A DNA stretch of 64,000 nucleotides from Planctomycetota bacterium (GTDB taxonomy: Bacteria; Planctomycetota; UBA1135; GCA-002686595): contig JABABA010000017.1 in NCBI GenBank assembly GCA_014238415.1, positions 23,923-87,922 of the forward strand. Direction: 5' to 3'. The notes under the pieces were generated by a model. The model was not told the origin of the DNA. It saw only the letters and a list, made by a program, of their open reading frames with translations, and ran no database searches. How positions within the stretch are numbered: the first letter of the stretch is position 1; every line of letters begins with the position of its first letter. Positions 35,254 through 43,863 of this stretch are shown here, one piece after another. The translations under genes were made by a program, and so were the position numbers.

Positions 35254-37785
35254 TCAGTTCACGCCGTCCGTGACATGGGGAATTTTCTGGACATATCTCA
35301 CGCGTGCCTTGAGTTCCCCTTGGGTGATGACCGTGCCCTCAAGGTGGATGGGATCGCAGGCAGCGAGAACCGCCCGGTAGCTGGGGAATGCAAGGGGAGG
35401 GTCGGTGGATGAAGCATCCAGATCGCCGCTTCGGTGCCCCAAGCGAAAGTCGCTGGGGCCGGCGAGAGTCCATTGGATCGCAACCTCGGTCTCCGATGTA
35501 CGTGGCAGGAGGAACTCCCAGTTTCCGGTGAATCCGATTGGGGCCAGTTTCTTCCGTAGATGAAGCTGGATCTCTCGGGAACTGGGGCTGCTAGTGGAGG
35601 CACCCAGAGGAATATGGCAAAGGCCCGAAATGATGGAAGGAGGAGTGACGGAAAATCCCTGGGCCACAAGCGTAACGATCTCGAAGTCCGCGGGGATATG
35701 CAGATCAAGGGAGCGCAGGCGGTGGCGTTCAGCCAGGACGAAGCGAGCAAAGTGGCTTACGCGTCTCTCCTTCTGAATCAGAGTAAGGTGCTGGGATTGA
35801 ACCACTTGGATGTGAGCGGCACTGGGAGTCATGTGGGATGGGTCTTCTTCAGAATCGAGAACCGGTGGCCCGCCCCAGCGGATTGTCAGGAAATCAGAAT
35901 TGGCCACGCCCACCCGGTAGACAGTCGCCTTTCCAGCGGTTTTCTTGGACCAAACCTCGCCACCATAGAAGAGGAGGTCATCGCGGGAAGAGCGCATGGT
36001 CAGTTTGCCACTGATTGTCTTCAGCAAGGGCAGGGTGCAACTGCGCGCTTCTCCCAGTTTTTCGATCGGGCAGCGATAGTCCAGGGCCAAATGTCCTGTG
36101 CCTGTTGCTGTCAAGAGCAGGGTCAGGCTCTTCTTTTCAGGCAAGGGCCGTAGGAATTTGGGCAGGTCCATCCGTGATATGTAGGCTCCACCGGGCATGA
36201 CTTCGCATGTGCTAAGGCTCTCTCCCAAGACCTCGACGCTGGCTTGGACGGTGGATTCCAGGTAGGACTTTCCCAGCGTCAGTTCGTATGTGGCAAGGGA
36301 CGTGATCAGTCGCCGTTCCCCAACCACCCCAGAGCTGGGGTTTGGTTTGCCGCTGGGTTTCGGAGCGTCCTTGGCTGGCGGTGTTGGTGTTTGGGCAGTC
36401 TGCCAAAGAGTCTCCCATGTTTGTCCCTTGTTGTTTTGAATAGACGCTGCTTGACTCTCGGGCTGCATGGTCATCAAGCCCAGCAATAGGGCTGCAGCCG
36501 CCGGCCCAGATTGCCTGAGTCGTGCAGTTTGCATGTTGACGATTGCCAGTAAAGCAACCCCTCCCAGTATGAGCAGGACCAAGCCTCGTTCCCACTGTTG
36601 GAAAGCCAGCACCGTGGGCGTGACCTGGAAGAGCAATAGCAGCAACAATCCATGGATTACGCCTCGTCGGTTGCCCACCAGGAATCTCAGGTAGTTGAGC
36701 ATGATTGCCGCGGAAGCAATGAAGGCAATTCCGATCGATTGTGGAAGTGGGTATCTTGCGCAGAGATATGTGACCAGAGGAAAGTAGTAGCCAAAGACAA
36801 GAGCCAGTAAGACTAACTCCGAAGTGTTGGACTTGCGCTTTGCAGTAAGCAGGGAGAGTAGCGTCACCAGATACATTCCCGTGACAAGCGGCGCTAATTG
36901 CAGGAGGCGCGTCAGGGCATCCAGCACGCTGAAGCCCGGGCGCAGGGAGAAGCCCTGGGGGACGCCATTCGCCCGTAGGGGTTGCTTCCAGGTGTAATTG
37001 GCCTGATCCACTCGCTTGCCATTCTCTTGCCCGCCGAGAATAGACATGGGAACATCGCGGTCAAGAGAGACCGCAATGTGGTGTTCTCCGGGCGCGGCAA
37101 CGGTGTCTTTGCTTAGACCGTAAGTTGCCTTGCTCAGATTGCCTGTGTCATAGATGAGGCGAAAGATCGCCTCGTCCCCGGCAGGAAGCACACCGGACCA
37201 GAACCAGCCAGCCGATGTGGTTTGAAATTCGCCATCGGGCGCACCCTGGACTTCGAACTTCTTGGCCCCGATTGCTTGGTGGGTGAGAGGTTGCCACTCT
37301 TTCCTGTTGCTTCTGGTTGGAAACGGGAGTTTGAATGCGAGGAACTCATCTTCGGAAGATGCGTTGAGCACATGAAAATCTCCTTCGAAGGTACCCGATA
37401 GACTGCGGGCTCCTTTCAGTCCACGCCAATCTTCATTGGACTTTAGTTTGTAGGTAATTTGGGCGGTTGTGGCTCCCTTGACCTTGTACTCGGTATCAGG
37501 GGCACTCACAGGTCGTGTCGTGACTAGGGGCGATGCTTGGTGGACCACTTGCGTGAATGGTGTCAAACCCCAGGCGATGAACTGAGGTCGATAGGAGAGC
37601 AGTCCGAACATTCCCAGATAGCCGAGACTCAAGAGGCCGGTCATGAGGACGACGGTCTTGATGGTCGCCCCGAACCCCCCAGGGGTCTTGTTTGGTTCTT
37701 GAGGCCGGGGGGAAGTCGGTAGCTCTTGAGGCTGTCCTTCTAGAAGAGGGTGAGTGGGCTCCGACGATTCGATATCGATTGTCAT
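35254..37785 (-). CDS. Large membrane protein of unknown function (N- and C-terminal extracytoplasmic domains)
   Basis: An 843-residue protein that I do not recognise. A Pro-rich cytoplasmic N-terminus of about 40 residues precedes a first helix (TVVLMTGLLSLGYLGMFGLL). A beta-rich domain of about 220 residues follows, then a block of five or six helices (from LLQLAPLVTGMYLVTLLSLL), then a beta-rich domain of about 360 residues. The arrangement loosely recalls CreD, but no signature motif supports that. The ATG at 37785 was chosen because the stretch before it has no coding character. The 186 nt between the ECF sigma gene and this start contain an ECF-like promoter candidate and a 10-nt match to the orphan RNA loop region. 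Context suggests an envelope-stress or signalling role. Confidence 0.6.
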   Translation of the reverse strand: MTIDIESSEPTHPLLEGQPQELPTSPRPQEPNKTPGGFGATIKTVVLMTGLLSLGYLGMFGLLSYRPQFIAWGLTPFTQVVHQASPLVTTRPVSAPDTEYKVKGATTAQITYKLKSNEDWRGLKGARSLSGTFEGDFHVLNASSEDEFLAFKLPFPTRSNRKEWQPLTHQAIGAKKFEVQGAPDGEFQTTSAGWFWSGVLPAGDEAIFRLIYDTGNLSKATYGLSKDTVAAPGEHHIAVSLDRDVPMSILGGQENGKRVDQANYTWKQPLRANGVPQGFSLRPGFSVLDALTRLLQLAPLVTGMYLVTLLSLLTAKRKSNTSELVLLALVFGYYFPLVTYLCARYPLPQSIGIAFIASAAIMLNYLRFLVGNRRGVIHGLLLLLLFQVTPTVLAFQQWERGLVLLILGGVALLAIVNMQTARLRQSGPAAAALLLGLMTMQPESQAASIQNNKGQTWETLWQTAQTPTPPAKDAPKPSGKPNPSSGVVGERRLITSLATYELTLGKSYLESTVQASVEVLGESLSTCEVMPGGAYISRMDLPKFLRPLPEKKSLTLLLTATGTGHLALDYRCPIEKLGEARSCTLPLLKTISGKLTMRSSRDDLLFYGGEVWSKKTAGKATVYRVGVANSDFLTIRWGGPPVLDSEEDPSHMTPSAAHIQVVQSQHLTLIQKERRVSHFARFVLAERHRLRSLDLHIPADFEIVTLVAQGFSVTPPSIISGLCHIPLGASTSSPSSREIQLHLRKKLAPIGFTGNWEFLLPRTSETEVAIQWTLAGPSDFRLGHRSGDLDASSTDPPLAFPSYRAVLAACDPIHLEGTVITQGELKARVRYVQKIPHVTDGVN

Positions 37786-37830
37786 AGGTGAATACTGGGT
37801 AGAAAAGGGGGCTGGACCCTTTGCAAGATC

Positions 37831-37840
37831 TTTGCGAGCG
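37831..37840 (-). promoter_or_regulatory. Possible pairing site for the orphan RNA in the leader of the membrane protein gene
   Basis: The plus strand reads TTTGCGAGCG here, so the minus-strand leader carries the exact complement of the first RNA loop (10 of 10 nt) and 9 of 10 nt of the second. It lies 46-55 nt upstream of the ATG at 37785. A single 10-mer match can easily arise by chance in a window this size. Confidence 0.2.
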
Positions 37841-37918
37841 AGCGCGGACGCGGATTCCTCCAAAAGTGTCCTCTTGGATCCAGCGCGGGGTTGCCAGACA
37901 GACAAGCGACTCTATTTG

Positions 37919-37928
37919 TCAGGTACTC
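37919..37928 (-). repeat. GAGTACCTGA element, copy 1
   Basis: The minus strand reads GAGTACCTGA. The same 10 nt occur in the same orientation at 38680-38689, upstream of the ECF sigma gene. This copy is 134-143 nt upstream of the membrane protein start. A shared operator or promoter element is possible. Confidence 0.3.
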
Positions 37929-37929
37929 C

Positions 37930-37955
37930 ACGGGCCCAACGGCCTATGCGGTTCC
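37930..37955 (-). promoter_or_regulatory. Candidate ECF-type promoter upstream of the membrane protein gene
   Basis: Read on the minus strand, GGAACC at 37955-37950 resembles an ECF -35 element and is followed after 16-17 nt by CCGT/CGTG at 37933-37929. The site lies just downstream of the ECF sigma stop codon (37972) and would give a leader of about 135 nt. This is a consensus-style guess without supporting data. Confidence 0.25.
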
Positions 37956-37971
37956 TGTCAAGTCTAATTCC

Positions 37972-38592
37972 TTACCTACCTGGAAGTGCATCACCGGGTT
38001 CGAGGAGGGCCGAGAGCTTGACAAGCGCACGGGCCAATAACTTGCGCACGCCATCGGGGCTGCGTTTCATGCGCTCGGCCACCTCTTTAGGGGGCAGCTC
38101 GGCAATGCGAGAGAGGGAGATCACTTCCCGGTGGTCGGGGCTGAGCTCGTCAAAGGCGAGTTCCACGCGTTCTACCAATTCGTTATGTATCATCGCGTTG
38201 CTCGGGGAACAAAGGCAACTGTAGGCGTCGCCCAATTGCGAGTCTCGCGCGCCCTGAACTTCGCAGTCAGGGCGGCGCTTCTCTGCGAAGTGATAGCGCC
38301 TTTTTTCCCGGACCTTGTTCAATGTGACCGTGTGCAGCCAGCCGCGTAAGGCAGCCTCGTTCCTGTACTCGACTTGGTCCAAGTGCTGGAGAACTTCGCG
38401 GCAGGTGGACTGCAAGATGTCCGTCGAGGATTCTTTAGCTCGTAGGGCCGGGTCCGCACGCAAGCGAACAAACGCACGCAATCGTGGAAGATGTAGTTCC
38501 AGCAGAGCTTCCTGTGCTTCTCTGTCGCCTTTTTGGGCAGCGTGCAGGAGATCGCGCGACGGGTTTGCTTCGTTCTTCTGGTTTGAATCCAC
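37972..38592 (-). CDS. ECF-subfamily RNA polymerase sigma factor
   Basis: A 206-residue sigma-70 relative with only regions 2 and 4. Region 2 (about 15-105) contains ALLELHLPRLRAFVRLR, the core-binding STDILQSTCREVLQHL and ALRGWLHTVTLNKVREKRRY. Region 4 (about 140-200) has LSPDHREVISLSRIAELPPK and EVAERMKRSPDGVRKLLARA, a helix-turn-helix for -35 recognition. No anti-sigma factor gene is adjacent. Instead a Ser/Thr kinase gene lies divergent, a pairing common in planctomycetes, where kinase phosphorylation is thought to control such sigma factors. The nearby GAGTACCTGA repeats and an ECF-like promoter point to local targets including the next gene. Confidence 0.9.
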   Translation of the reverse strand: MDSNQKNEANPSRDLLHAAQKGDREAQEALLELHLPRLRAFVRLRADPALRAKESSTDILQSTCREVLQHLDQVEYRNEAALRGWLHTVTLNKVREKRRYHFAEKRRPDCEVQGARDSQLGDAYSCLCSPSNAMIHNELVERVELAFDELSPDHREVISLSRIAELPPKEVAERMKRSPDGVRKLLARALVKLSALLEPGDALPGR

Positions 38593-38679
38593 GGAATTAC
38601 GCGGCTGTGGTTTCTTACAGCATCAAAGGGCGGTGCCCTGAGGCAGTGGCCTGCAGGATTGTCTTTCCACGCTGCGGGT

Positions 38680-38689
38680 TCAGGTACTC
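38680..38689 (-). repeat. GAGTACCTGA element, copy 2
   Basis: The second copy of the 10-nt element lies between the divergent ECF sigma and Ser/Thr kinase genes, 88-97 nt upstream of the sigma start. Orientation is the same as copy 1 at 37919-37928. It may belong to an autoregulatory promoter region of the sigma factor. Confidence 0.3.
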
Positions 38690-38760
38690 TATCATGAGGC
38701 TCCCTTGTGCGCGCTCCGTTTCTTGTCTACAGGCTCATGGCGTGTGGGAAGACGATCTCC

Positions 38761-41700
38761 ATGACTAGTCCTGACTCCAAGCTCCCGCCGATAGAGCCTT
38801 TGGTGGAGGAACTCATGTACGTGTGCTTGGAGGGTGAGCCTGAAACCTGGGCCGATGCGGTGGAGCGCGCAGGGCGCGAACATCCTGCTCTGGCTGAGGA
38901 ACTGGGTCGGCGCTTTGCATCCTTGGTTCAAGCAGGAATGGCATCGGATGAGGGCTTGGGGGTGCGTCTGGGTGGAGACTTTGGTGAGTTCCGTTTGCTG
39001 AGTCCACTGGGCGGGGGAGCAATGGGGTTGGTTTATCTTGCTTGGTGGAAGCCTCAAGGCAAGGCGGTGGCTCTCAAGATTCTACGCCCAGGGCGTCAGT
39101 TTCAGGCGGAAGCCCGCCGGCGTTTTGAACGTGAGATGGTGTTGGCCAAAGGTATCCGGCATGAGGCGATCTGCGAGGTGTTTGCTACAGGGGAACATGA
39201 CCATGTGCCCTACATCGCCATGCGCTTCGTGGAGGGCAATTCTCTGGCCCAACATCTGGAACAGAACCCCTTGCCTTCGGGCGAGGACTTGCTGATCCTC
39301 CTGGGTCAAATTGAACATATCGCAAGGGCTCTTGCCCAGGCGCATGATCAGGGGCTTGTGCACCGGGACGTGAAGCCTCAGAACATGATGATCGACGGGG
39401 AAGGGAAATTGGTCTTGCTGGATTTTGGTTTGGCTCGCAGCACGAACTCCGAATCCAGCCTGTTGACTGCTGAGGGTGTGCAGGTGGGCACTCCGGCTTA
39501 CATGGCACCGGAAGCCGTCCGTGGGGAAGAACTGGACCAGCGCAGCGATGTGTATTCCCTGGGTGCCACTCTTTATGAGGCCTTGACCGGACGACGGCCA
39601 TTCGAAGCGGCTACTGGAGCGGGCTTGATGCACCGCATCTTGAACGCGCCAACTCCCGATCCGCGGCGGCACAATCCTGAGATCTCTTCTGATCTCTCAC
39701 TCATCGTGCGCACAGCCATGGCCAAGGATCCCCTGCGTCGTTACCAGGACGGGAGGGCCCTGGCTGAGGACTTAGGAGCGTTGGAAGCCGGCGAGAGCAT
39801 CCAGGCCCGGGAGCCCGGCCCTTGGCTGCGACTCAAGCTGTTCTGCCGTGAGCAGCCGCGCTTGGCTGCGGGCTTGTTGACTCTTTTCTTGTCGGTTGCG
39901 TTCATCGCCGGTCTGACCGTAGAACTCATCAACCAGCGCGCGATTTCTACTGTCCGGGGCCAGCTGGTAGATGTGCTTCGCAAGAGCCCCGGCGATCTGG
40001 CCGCCGTGCGCGACATTCAGCGTTCCCTTGGGGATCTCTCGGATGATAGTCCTGTGATCTGGAAACTACGGGAGAACCTGGCGAACCATCATCAGGTTGA
40101 GTCGTTGGCCGTGAAGGGGGCAAGCGAGAGCCTTCTTTGGTCCCTTGAGCCCACGCTGCGGGCTGGCGAGTTCCTGGCAGGGATCGGCGATGCTTTGTAT
40201 CGCGTAAGAACACAAGGCGGTTCGCCAGGTGCCCATCCTTGGGTACTTCGGATTCCGGAGAACGCTTTCAACCGTCGCGCCATGTCGTTGGCAGATAGCG
40301 AGGGTGCATGCGTGACCTGGCAGAGTGGTGAGCCAAGTGCCTACCGCACTCATCTGTTGATCTTCGAGGGCACCGATCCTGAGAGGTGTGTTGAGCAAGC
40401 CAATTTGCTTGAGGCCCGCGTCACGGACCGCGGAATTCTGTGGATCGAAGCAGATGGTGACGGTTCTCTTTGGGTGAGTCAGCGGGAACCAGGCAGCACC
40501 CACGCACGGATCTTGCTAGGGGGTACGGATGCCTCGAGGGCCGGGGCACACCTTGCTCACGGAGAGTGGCACGGAGCTCTGATCTCCCCCGCTGGTCGGG
40601 TGCTCTATGCCTGGCGAAGGGACGCGACGGGTCCGGCACAAATGTGGGCCTGGGATGCGATCACCGGCGAGCGCTACGGTCCGCCTGTGACTCTCGCGGC
40701 GGAGTTTGGCATCTATGCGGTCTGCTCACCCGATGGGCGCACACTCCTGACCGCCAGCCGGTTCAGACAAAAGGCAAACAGTCAAGGGGCATCTTCACAG
40801 CCGAGCAAGATGGGCGAGGTTTGGGCCCTGCGCAATCAGGCACTTCAGCATCAAGGGAACCTGAATCTGGAAACTCCCCGTGGTCAAGTGGCTGCTGCTG
40901 CTATCTCGTCAAGCGATCTGATTGCTGTTGTTCATGAGGACGGCATCATGCGGACCTGGAATAGAGACGCGGAGCTGAAACACCAGTTCCGCAATCTGGT
41001 CCGACCCCACAGGCTCAGGTTTGAACAGAAGGCCAGCGCAGATTCCGGGGACCGCCTGTTGGTGCTCTGTCGGGACGCAACGGCCCACCTGTTTACCATG
41101 GATGGTCAGCAAGAAGCCATTGTCCCCCTGGAGGGTGCTTCCCGCGCACGGCTTGTAGCGGGCATGAACATGGTGGTCATGGGGGCGTCCGGCCAGGACT
41201 TGCGCACCTGGGATTTGCGCCCTGCTGGAAAAATCCTCCTACCCGGTTGTGAAGGTGGGGTGACAGTGATTTGTGCTGTTCCGGATGGCGAGATGATCCT
41301 GGGTACTTCCTGTGGGCGGTTGTTCAGTTTCGATCCGCAGAAGGGGACAACGGAGGAGATCAACTTTGGGGAAGGCATACGGGAAAATTGGATTTTGGAT
41401 GTGGCGGTCCTCCGGGGAAAGCAGTGGGAACGGGATGGCCTCGCTGTTCTTGTTCGCGATACCGGGGGGGGAGGCTTGGCCCGTGTAGTCTTCATGCATC
41501 CAACAAAATCGAAGTGGATTATCGAATCGGAAATAGGATTGCCCAAGGACTGGGGCCGTATCTCACGTATGTCCGTCGACAGGGACGGCGTGCGCTGCTG
41601 GATCTCTACCTTTAGCGGTCTGCGCGAATTGCAGTTGTCAGGGGGCTCATGGCATCCAATGGCCAATCCCATTACCCGCGTCAACGCATGGGCCGTGGCC

Positions 41701-42237
41701 AGCTCCCACGGAACTCAGGACCTGCTTGCCACCATCACCAATTCAGGGCCCCGGCTTTGGCGCGTGTCCGGCCCGACCTACTCATCCCTGGAGGACTTTT
41801 CTCCGCATCTTTCGGCGAACCCCATCCGAGTAGCAGCCCTCGCCTTGGATCCGACGCACAACCGTCTCGCAGTGGCTACTAGTAATCCCCTTTCTACTCA
41901 GGGCACCTTTTGGTTGGCAGAGGTGCCACCAGAGGGGCAAGATCTACTCCCGGTTACCTACCCGCCAGAACTCCCCGTACCAATCAGTCAATTTGCCTTC
42001 GCCCCGGGTGGAGAAACGCTCGCCTGTGGCAGCATTTCCGGCATGATCTCCGTGTTGGTTCCAGGGTCTGACTCTCCCCTCCAATACCTGCGAGGTCACC
42101 AAACCACAGTGAACGCCTTGAGTTTTTCCTCCGACGGTCGGTATTTGGTCAGCGGCGATGCTCAAGGTGAGGTCTTCCTTTGGCATATGGACATGGAGAG
42201 CCTGCTCCAGGCCACGGATCAGCTGCTGGGGCGTTGA
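38761..42237 (+). CDS. Transmembrane Ser/Thr protein kinase with beta-propeller-like sensor domain
   Basis: An 1158-residue Hanks-type kinase. An N-terminal helical stretch of about 75 residues precedes the kinase domain (about 77-345): glycine loop LGGGAMGLVY, Lys106, the catalytic HRDVKPQN motif (201-208), DFG at 221-223 and YMAPEA near 247-252. One membrane helix (about 369-390) follows, then about 760 residues of repeated beta-strand units. Late units carry WD40-like features (LRGHQTTVNALSFSSDGRYL, then SGDAQGEVFLWHM). The C-terminal part would be outside the cytoplasm and act as sensor or scaffold. The ATG at 38761 is preferred to those at 38707 and 38737 because the earlier codons look untranslated. 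The divergent ECF sigma factor is a plausible substrate. Confidence 0.9.
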   Translation: MTSPDSKLPPIEPLVEELMYVCLEGEPETWADAVERAGREHPALAEELGRRFASLVQAGMASDEGLGVRLGGDFGEFRLLSPLGGGAMGLVYLAWWKPQGKAVALKILRPGRQFQAEARRRFEREMVLAKGIRHEAICEVFATGEHDHVPYIAMRFVEGNSLAQHLEQNPLPSGEDLLILLGQIEHIARALAQAHDQGLVHRDVKPQNMMIDGEGKLVLLDFGLARSTNSESSLLTAEGVQVGTPAYMAPEAVRGEELDQRSDVYSLGATLYEALTGRRPFEAATGAGLMHRILNAPTPDPRRHNPEISSDLSLIVRTAMAKDPLRRYQDGRALAEDLGALEAGESIQAREPGPWLRLKLFCREQPRLAAGLLTLFLSVAFIAGLTVELINQRAISTVRGQLVDVLRKSPGDLAAVRDIQRSLGDLSDDSPVIWKLRENLANHHQVESLAVKGASESLLWSLEPTLRAGEFLAGIGDALYRVRTQGGSPGAHPWVLRIPENAFNRRAMSLADSEGACVTWQSGEPSAYRTHLLIFEGTDPERCVEQANLLEARVTDRGILWIEADGDGSLWVSQREPGSTHARILLGGTDASRAGAHLAHGEWHGALISPAGRVLYAWRRDATGPAQMWAWDAITGERYGPPVTLAAEFGIYAVCSPDGRTLLTASRFRQKANSQGASSQPSKMGEVWALRNQALQHQGNLNLETPRGQVAAAAISSSDLIAVVHEDGIMRTWNRDAELKHQFRNLVRPHRLRFEQKASADSGDRLLVLCRDATAHLFTMDGQQEAIVPLEGASRARLVAGMNMVVMGASGQDLRTWDLRPAGKILLPGCEGGVTVICAVPDGEMILGTSCGRLFSFDPQKGTTEEINFGEGIRENWILDVAVLRGKQWERDGLAVLVRDTGGGGLARVVFMHPTKSKWIIESEIGLPKDWGRISRMSVDRDGVRCWISTFSGLRELQLSGGSWHPMANPITRVNAWAVASSHGTQDLLATITNSGPRLWRVSGPTYSSLEDFSPHLSANPIRVAALALDPTHNRLAVATSNPLSTQGTFWLAEVPPEGQDLLPVTYPPELPVPISQFAFAPGGETLACGSISGMISVLVPGSDSPLQYLRGHQTTVNALSFSSDGRYLVSGDAQGEVFLWHMDMESLLQATDQLLGR

Positions 42238-42267
42238 ACCGGGAGCCTTTCTGGTTACCGTGATTCC

Positions 42268-43506
42268 ATGGCGGAACGCGTGATGGTTCAGGCGGTGATC
42301 TTCGATCTCGATGGCACACTGGTGGCCACCGATCGCTTTTGGCCGGATGCGGCGCGGGCGGGGGCACTTCGGGCCTTCAAGGATTTGGGCTGGGATCGGG
42401 ACCTGCCGGACGGGAGCGTTTGGATGGGGATGGTGGGGCAGCCATTGGAAGAGGCTTTTGAGGCGGCGTTTCCCGAGCTGGCTGCGGCGGACAGAAAGCA
42501 CCTCCTTGACTGTTGTGTCGAGGAAGAACATCGGCTCCTGGATGAGGGGCGCGCAGGTCTGTTGCCGGGGGTGATCGAAACCTTGAGTCAACTGGATGGG
42601 ATGGGGGTTCCCATGGGCGTGGCGAGCAATTGTTCCCAGGGGTACCTCGATGCGCTCCTGGGGAGCCTTGGGATTTCCAAGTGGATCCGTGAGGCGCGCT
42701 GTCTGGACTCGCCTGGGATCTCGAACAAGGCAGGCATGATCGCGGATCTCTTGCATACTTTTGGTACGCGCCGCGCGGTCATGGTGGGGGATCGGCAAGG
42801 GGATCGGGATGCTGCCTGGGCCAACGGCCTGCCCCACGTGCATCTCTATCGCGGATATGCCCAGTGGGGAGAGTCCGTGTCGGCGGAGGCGACCATCGCC
42901 GGAATCGACTGTCTGCCTGAGGTCTTGGTTCGAAGGGCGCGGGCCATCGACCAGGTGTTGTCCAAGTTGGAGGTTCCCGGGGGCGCCGCCACAATAGGAG
43001 TTCTGGGGCGGCGCTGTTCAGGTGTACGGGACCTGGCCCGGGATGTGGCGGCGGGGCTCAAGGCAACGGGACGGGAGGTGCACTTTCTTGATGGATATGG
43101 CTGGTTGCGTGATCCTGGTGAGGTCGCTGAGCAGGATCCAGGTGATCTCCTGGTTGCAGTCAGCGAAGCCTTGGATCTGAATGAGGCGGACCTGGCCCTG
43201 AGCACGTCCCCTGAGGAGGGGAGTCTGCGTGTGGTGGCTTTGCCCTTCGGCTTGCATCCCTTGCTTTTGAGCAGTTTGGAGCGGGTGATCTGGGCTGATG
43301 GTGCCCCAGAGGTACGGGAGCGGCGCCTGAGGGGGGAGTCTTCCAGTCTCGGGTGGCCTCATGGCATGGAGTGGGTGCGGGATCAGGTCTGGCCACTGGA
43401 ACTCGCCATGACCCGAGCTTTCCCCCCCTCGCGACTTGCGCACCTGACTGTGGACCTCTCGAATGCGCTGGAACCGCGAGTTGCCCTTGCCCCAGGGCCT
43501 GACTAG
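42268..43506 (+). CDS. HAD-family phosphatase fused to a degenerate uridine-kinase-like P-loop domain
   Basis: A 412-residue fusion. Residues 7-200 form a HAD hydrolase of the phosphoglycolate-phosphatase/PGMB type: nucleophile Asp13 and acid Asp15 in IFDLDGTL, VASNCSQ, Lys154 in SNKAGMI, and VMVGDRQGDRDAAWANG. Residues 240-412 look like a uridine-kinase/phosphoribulokinase P-loop fold (ATIGVLGRRCSGVRDLARDV, then VHFLDGYGWLR). The Walker A GxxxxGKT is replaced by G247-RRCS-G-V-R, so the Lys and Thr are lost and this half should not bind ATP normally. The substrate is unknown. It follows the kinase gene by 30 nt and may be cotranscribed. An in-frame Met at residue 6 is an alternative start. 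Confidence 0.82.
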   Translation: MAERVMVQAVIFDLDGTLVATDRFWPDAARAGALRAFKDLGWDRDLPDGSVWMGMVGQPLEEAFEAAFPELAAADRKHLLDCCVEEEHRLLDEGRAGLLPGVIETLSQLDGMGVPMGVASNCSQGYLDALLGSLGISKWIREARCLDSPGISNKAGMIADLLHTFGTRRAVMVGDRQGDRDAAWANGLPHVHLYRGYAQWGESVSAEATIAGIDCLPEVLVRRARAIDQVLSKLEVPGGAATIGVLGRRCSGVRDLARDVAAGLKATGREVHFLDGYGWLRDPGEVAEQDPGDLLVAVSEALDLNEADLALSTSPEEGSLRVVALPFGLHPLLLSSLERVIWADGAPEVRERRLRGESSSLGWPHGMEWVRDQVWPLELAMTRAFPPSRLAHLTVDLSNALEPRVALAPGPD

Positions 43507-43622
43507 GGGCTATCCTGTGCGATTCGAGGCCAGAGAATCAGTCCCTTGGGGACCTCTCCAGTGCTCTCCGTGATGCGACCATTTTCTTGGGCTGCCCCCG
43601 CCCCAAACCAAGCGCCACCCCT

Positions 43623-43844
43623 ATGGACCTCACCCTGCCCCAGCGTCTGCAACAGGCCGTTCAAGGATCATTTCACAAGACCGCACTTCTTCAAAAGCGC
43701 GTTCGCGAATTGATTTATGGTGCCTCGCCTCTGGTAGAGACCCGCGAGACCAATCCAATCAAGGTGGCCTTCCTCGAAATGGAGCGCGGGTTGATTGAAC
43801 TCGTGCCCGACGAAGACACCACAGCGCCGCCTCCGACCCTTTGA
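43623..43844 (+). CDS. rpoZ: RNA polymerase omega subunit (RpoZ-like)
   Basis: A 73-residue protein with KTALLQKRVRELIYGASPLV followed by a short acidic segment, then NPIKVAFLEMERGLIEL. This two-helix pattern matches planctomycete-type omega subunits, where the first helix ends in L-x-x-G-x-x-P-L-V and the second is D/N-P-I-x-x-A-x-x-E-x-x-x-G-x-I. Omega supports assembly of the beta-prime subunit. The assignment is by pattern in a very small protein and is therefore only probable. It heads the envelope operon; lpxK starts 19 nt after its stop, or overlaps it if the TTG at 43795 is used. Confidence 0.7.
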   Translation: MDLTLPQRLQQAVQGSFHKTALLQKRVRELIYGASPLVETRETNPIKVAFLEMERGLIELVPDEDTTAPPPTL

Positions 43845-43863
43845 ACTGAGCGGGATTGTTCTC

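Noticed and set aside
33723..35273. A 516-residue open frame on the plus strand opposite the M28 peptidase
   Set aside because: The minus-strand frame carries all zinc ligands of the peptidase family; the plus frame has no recognisable features.
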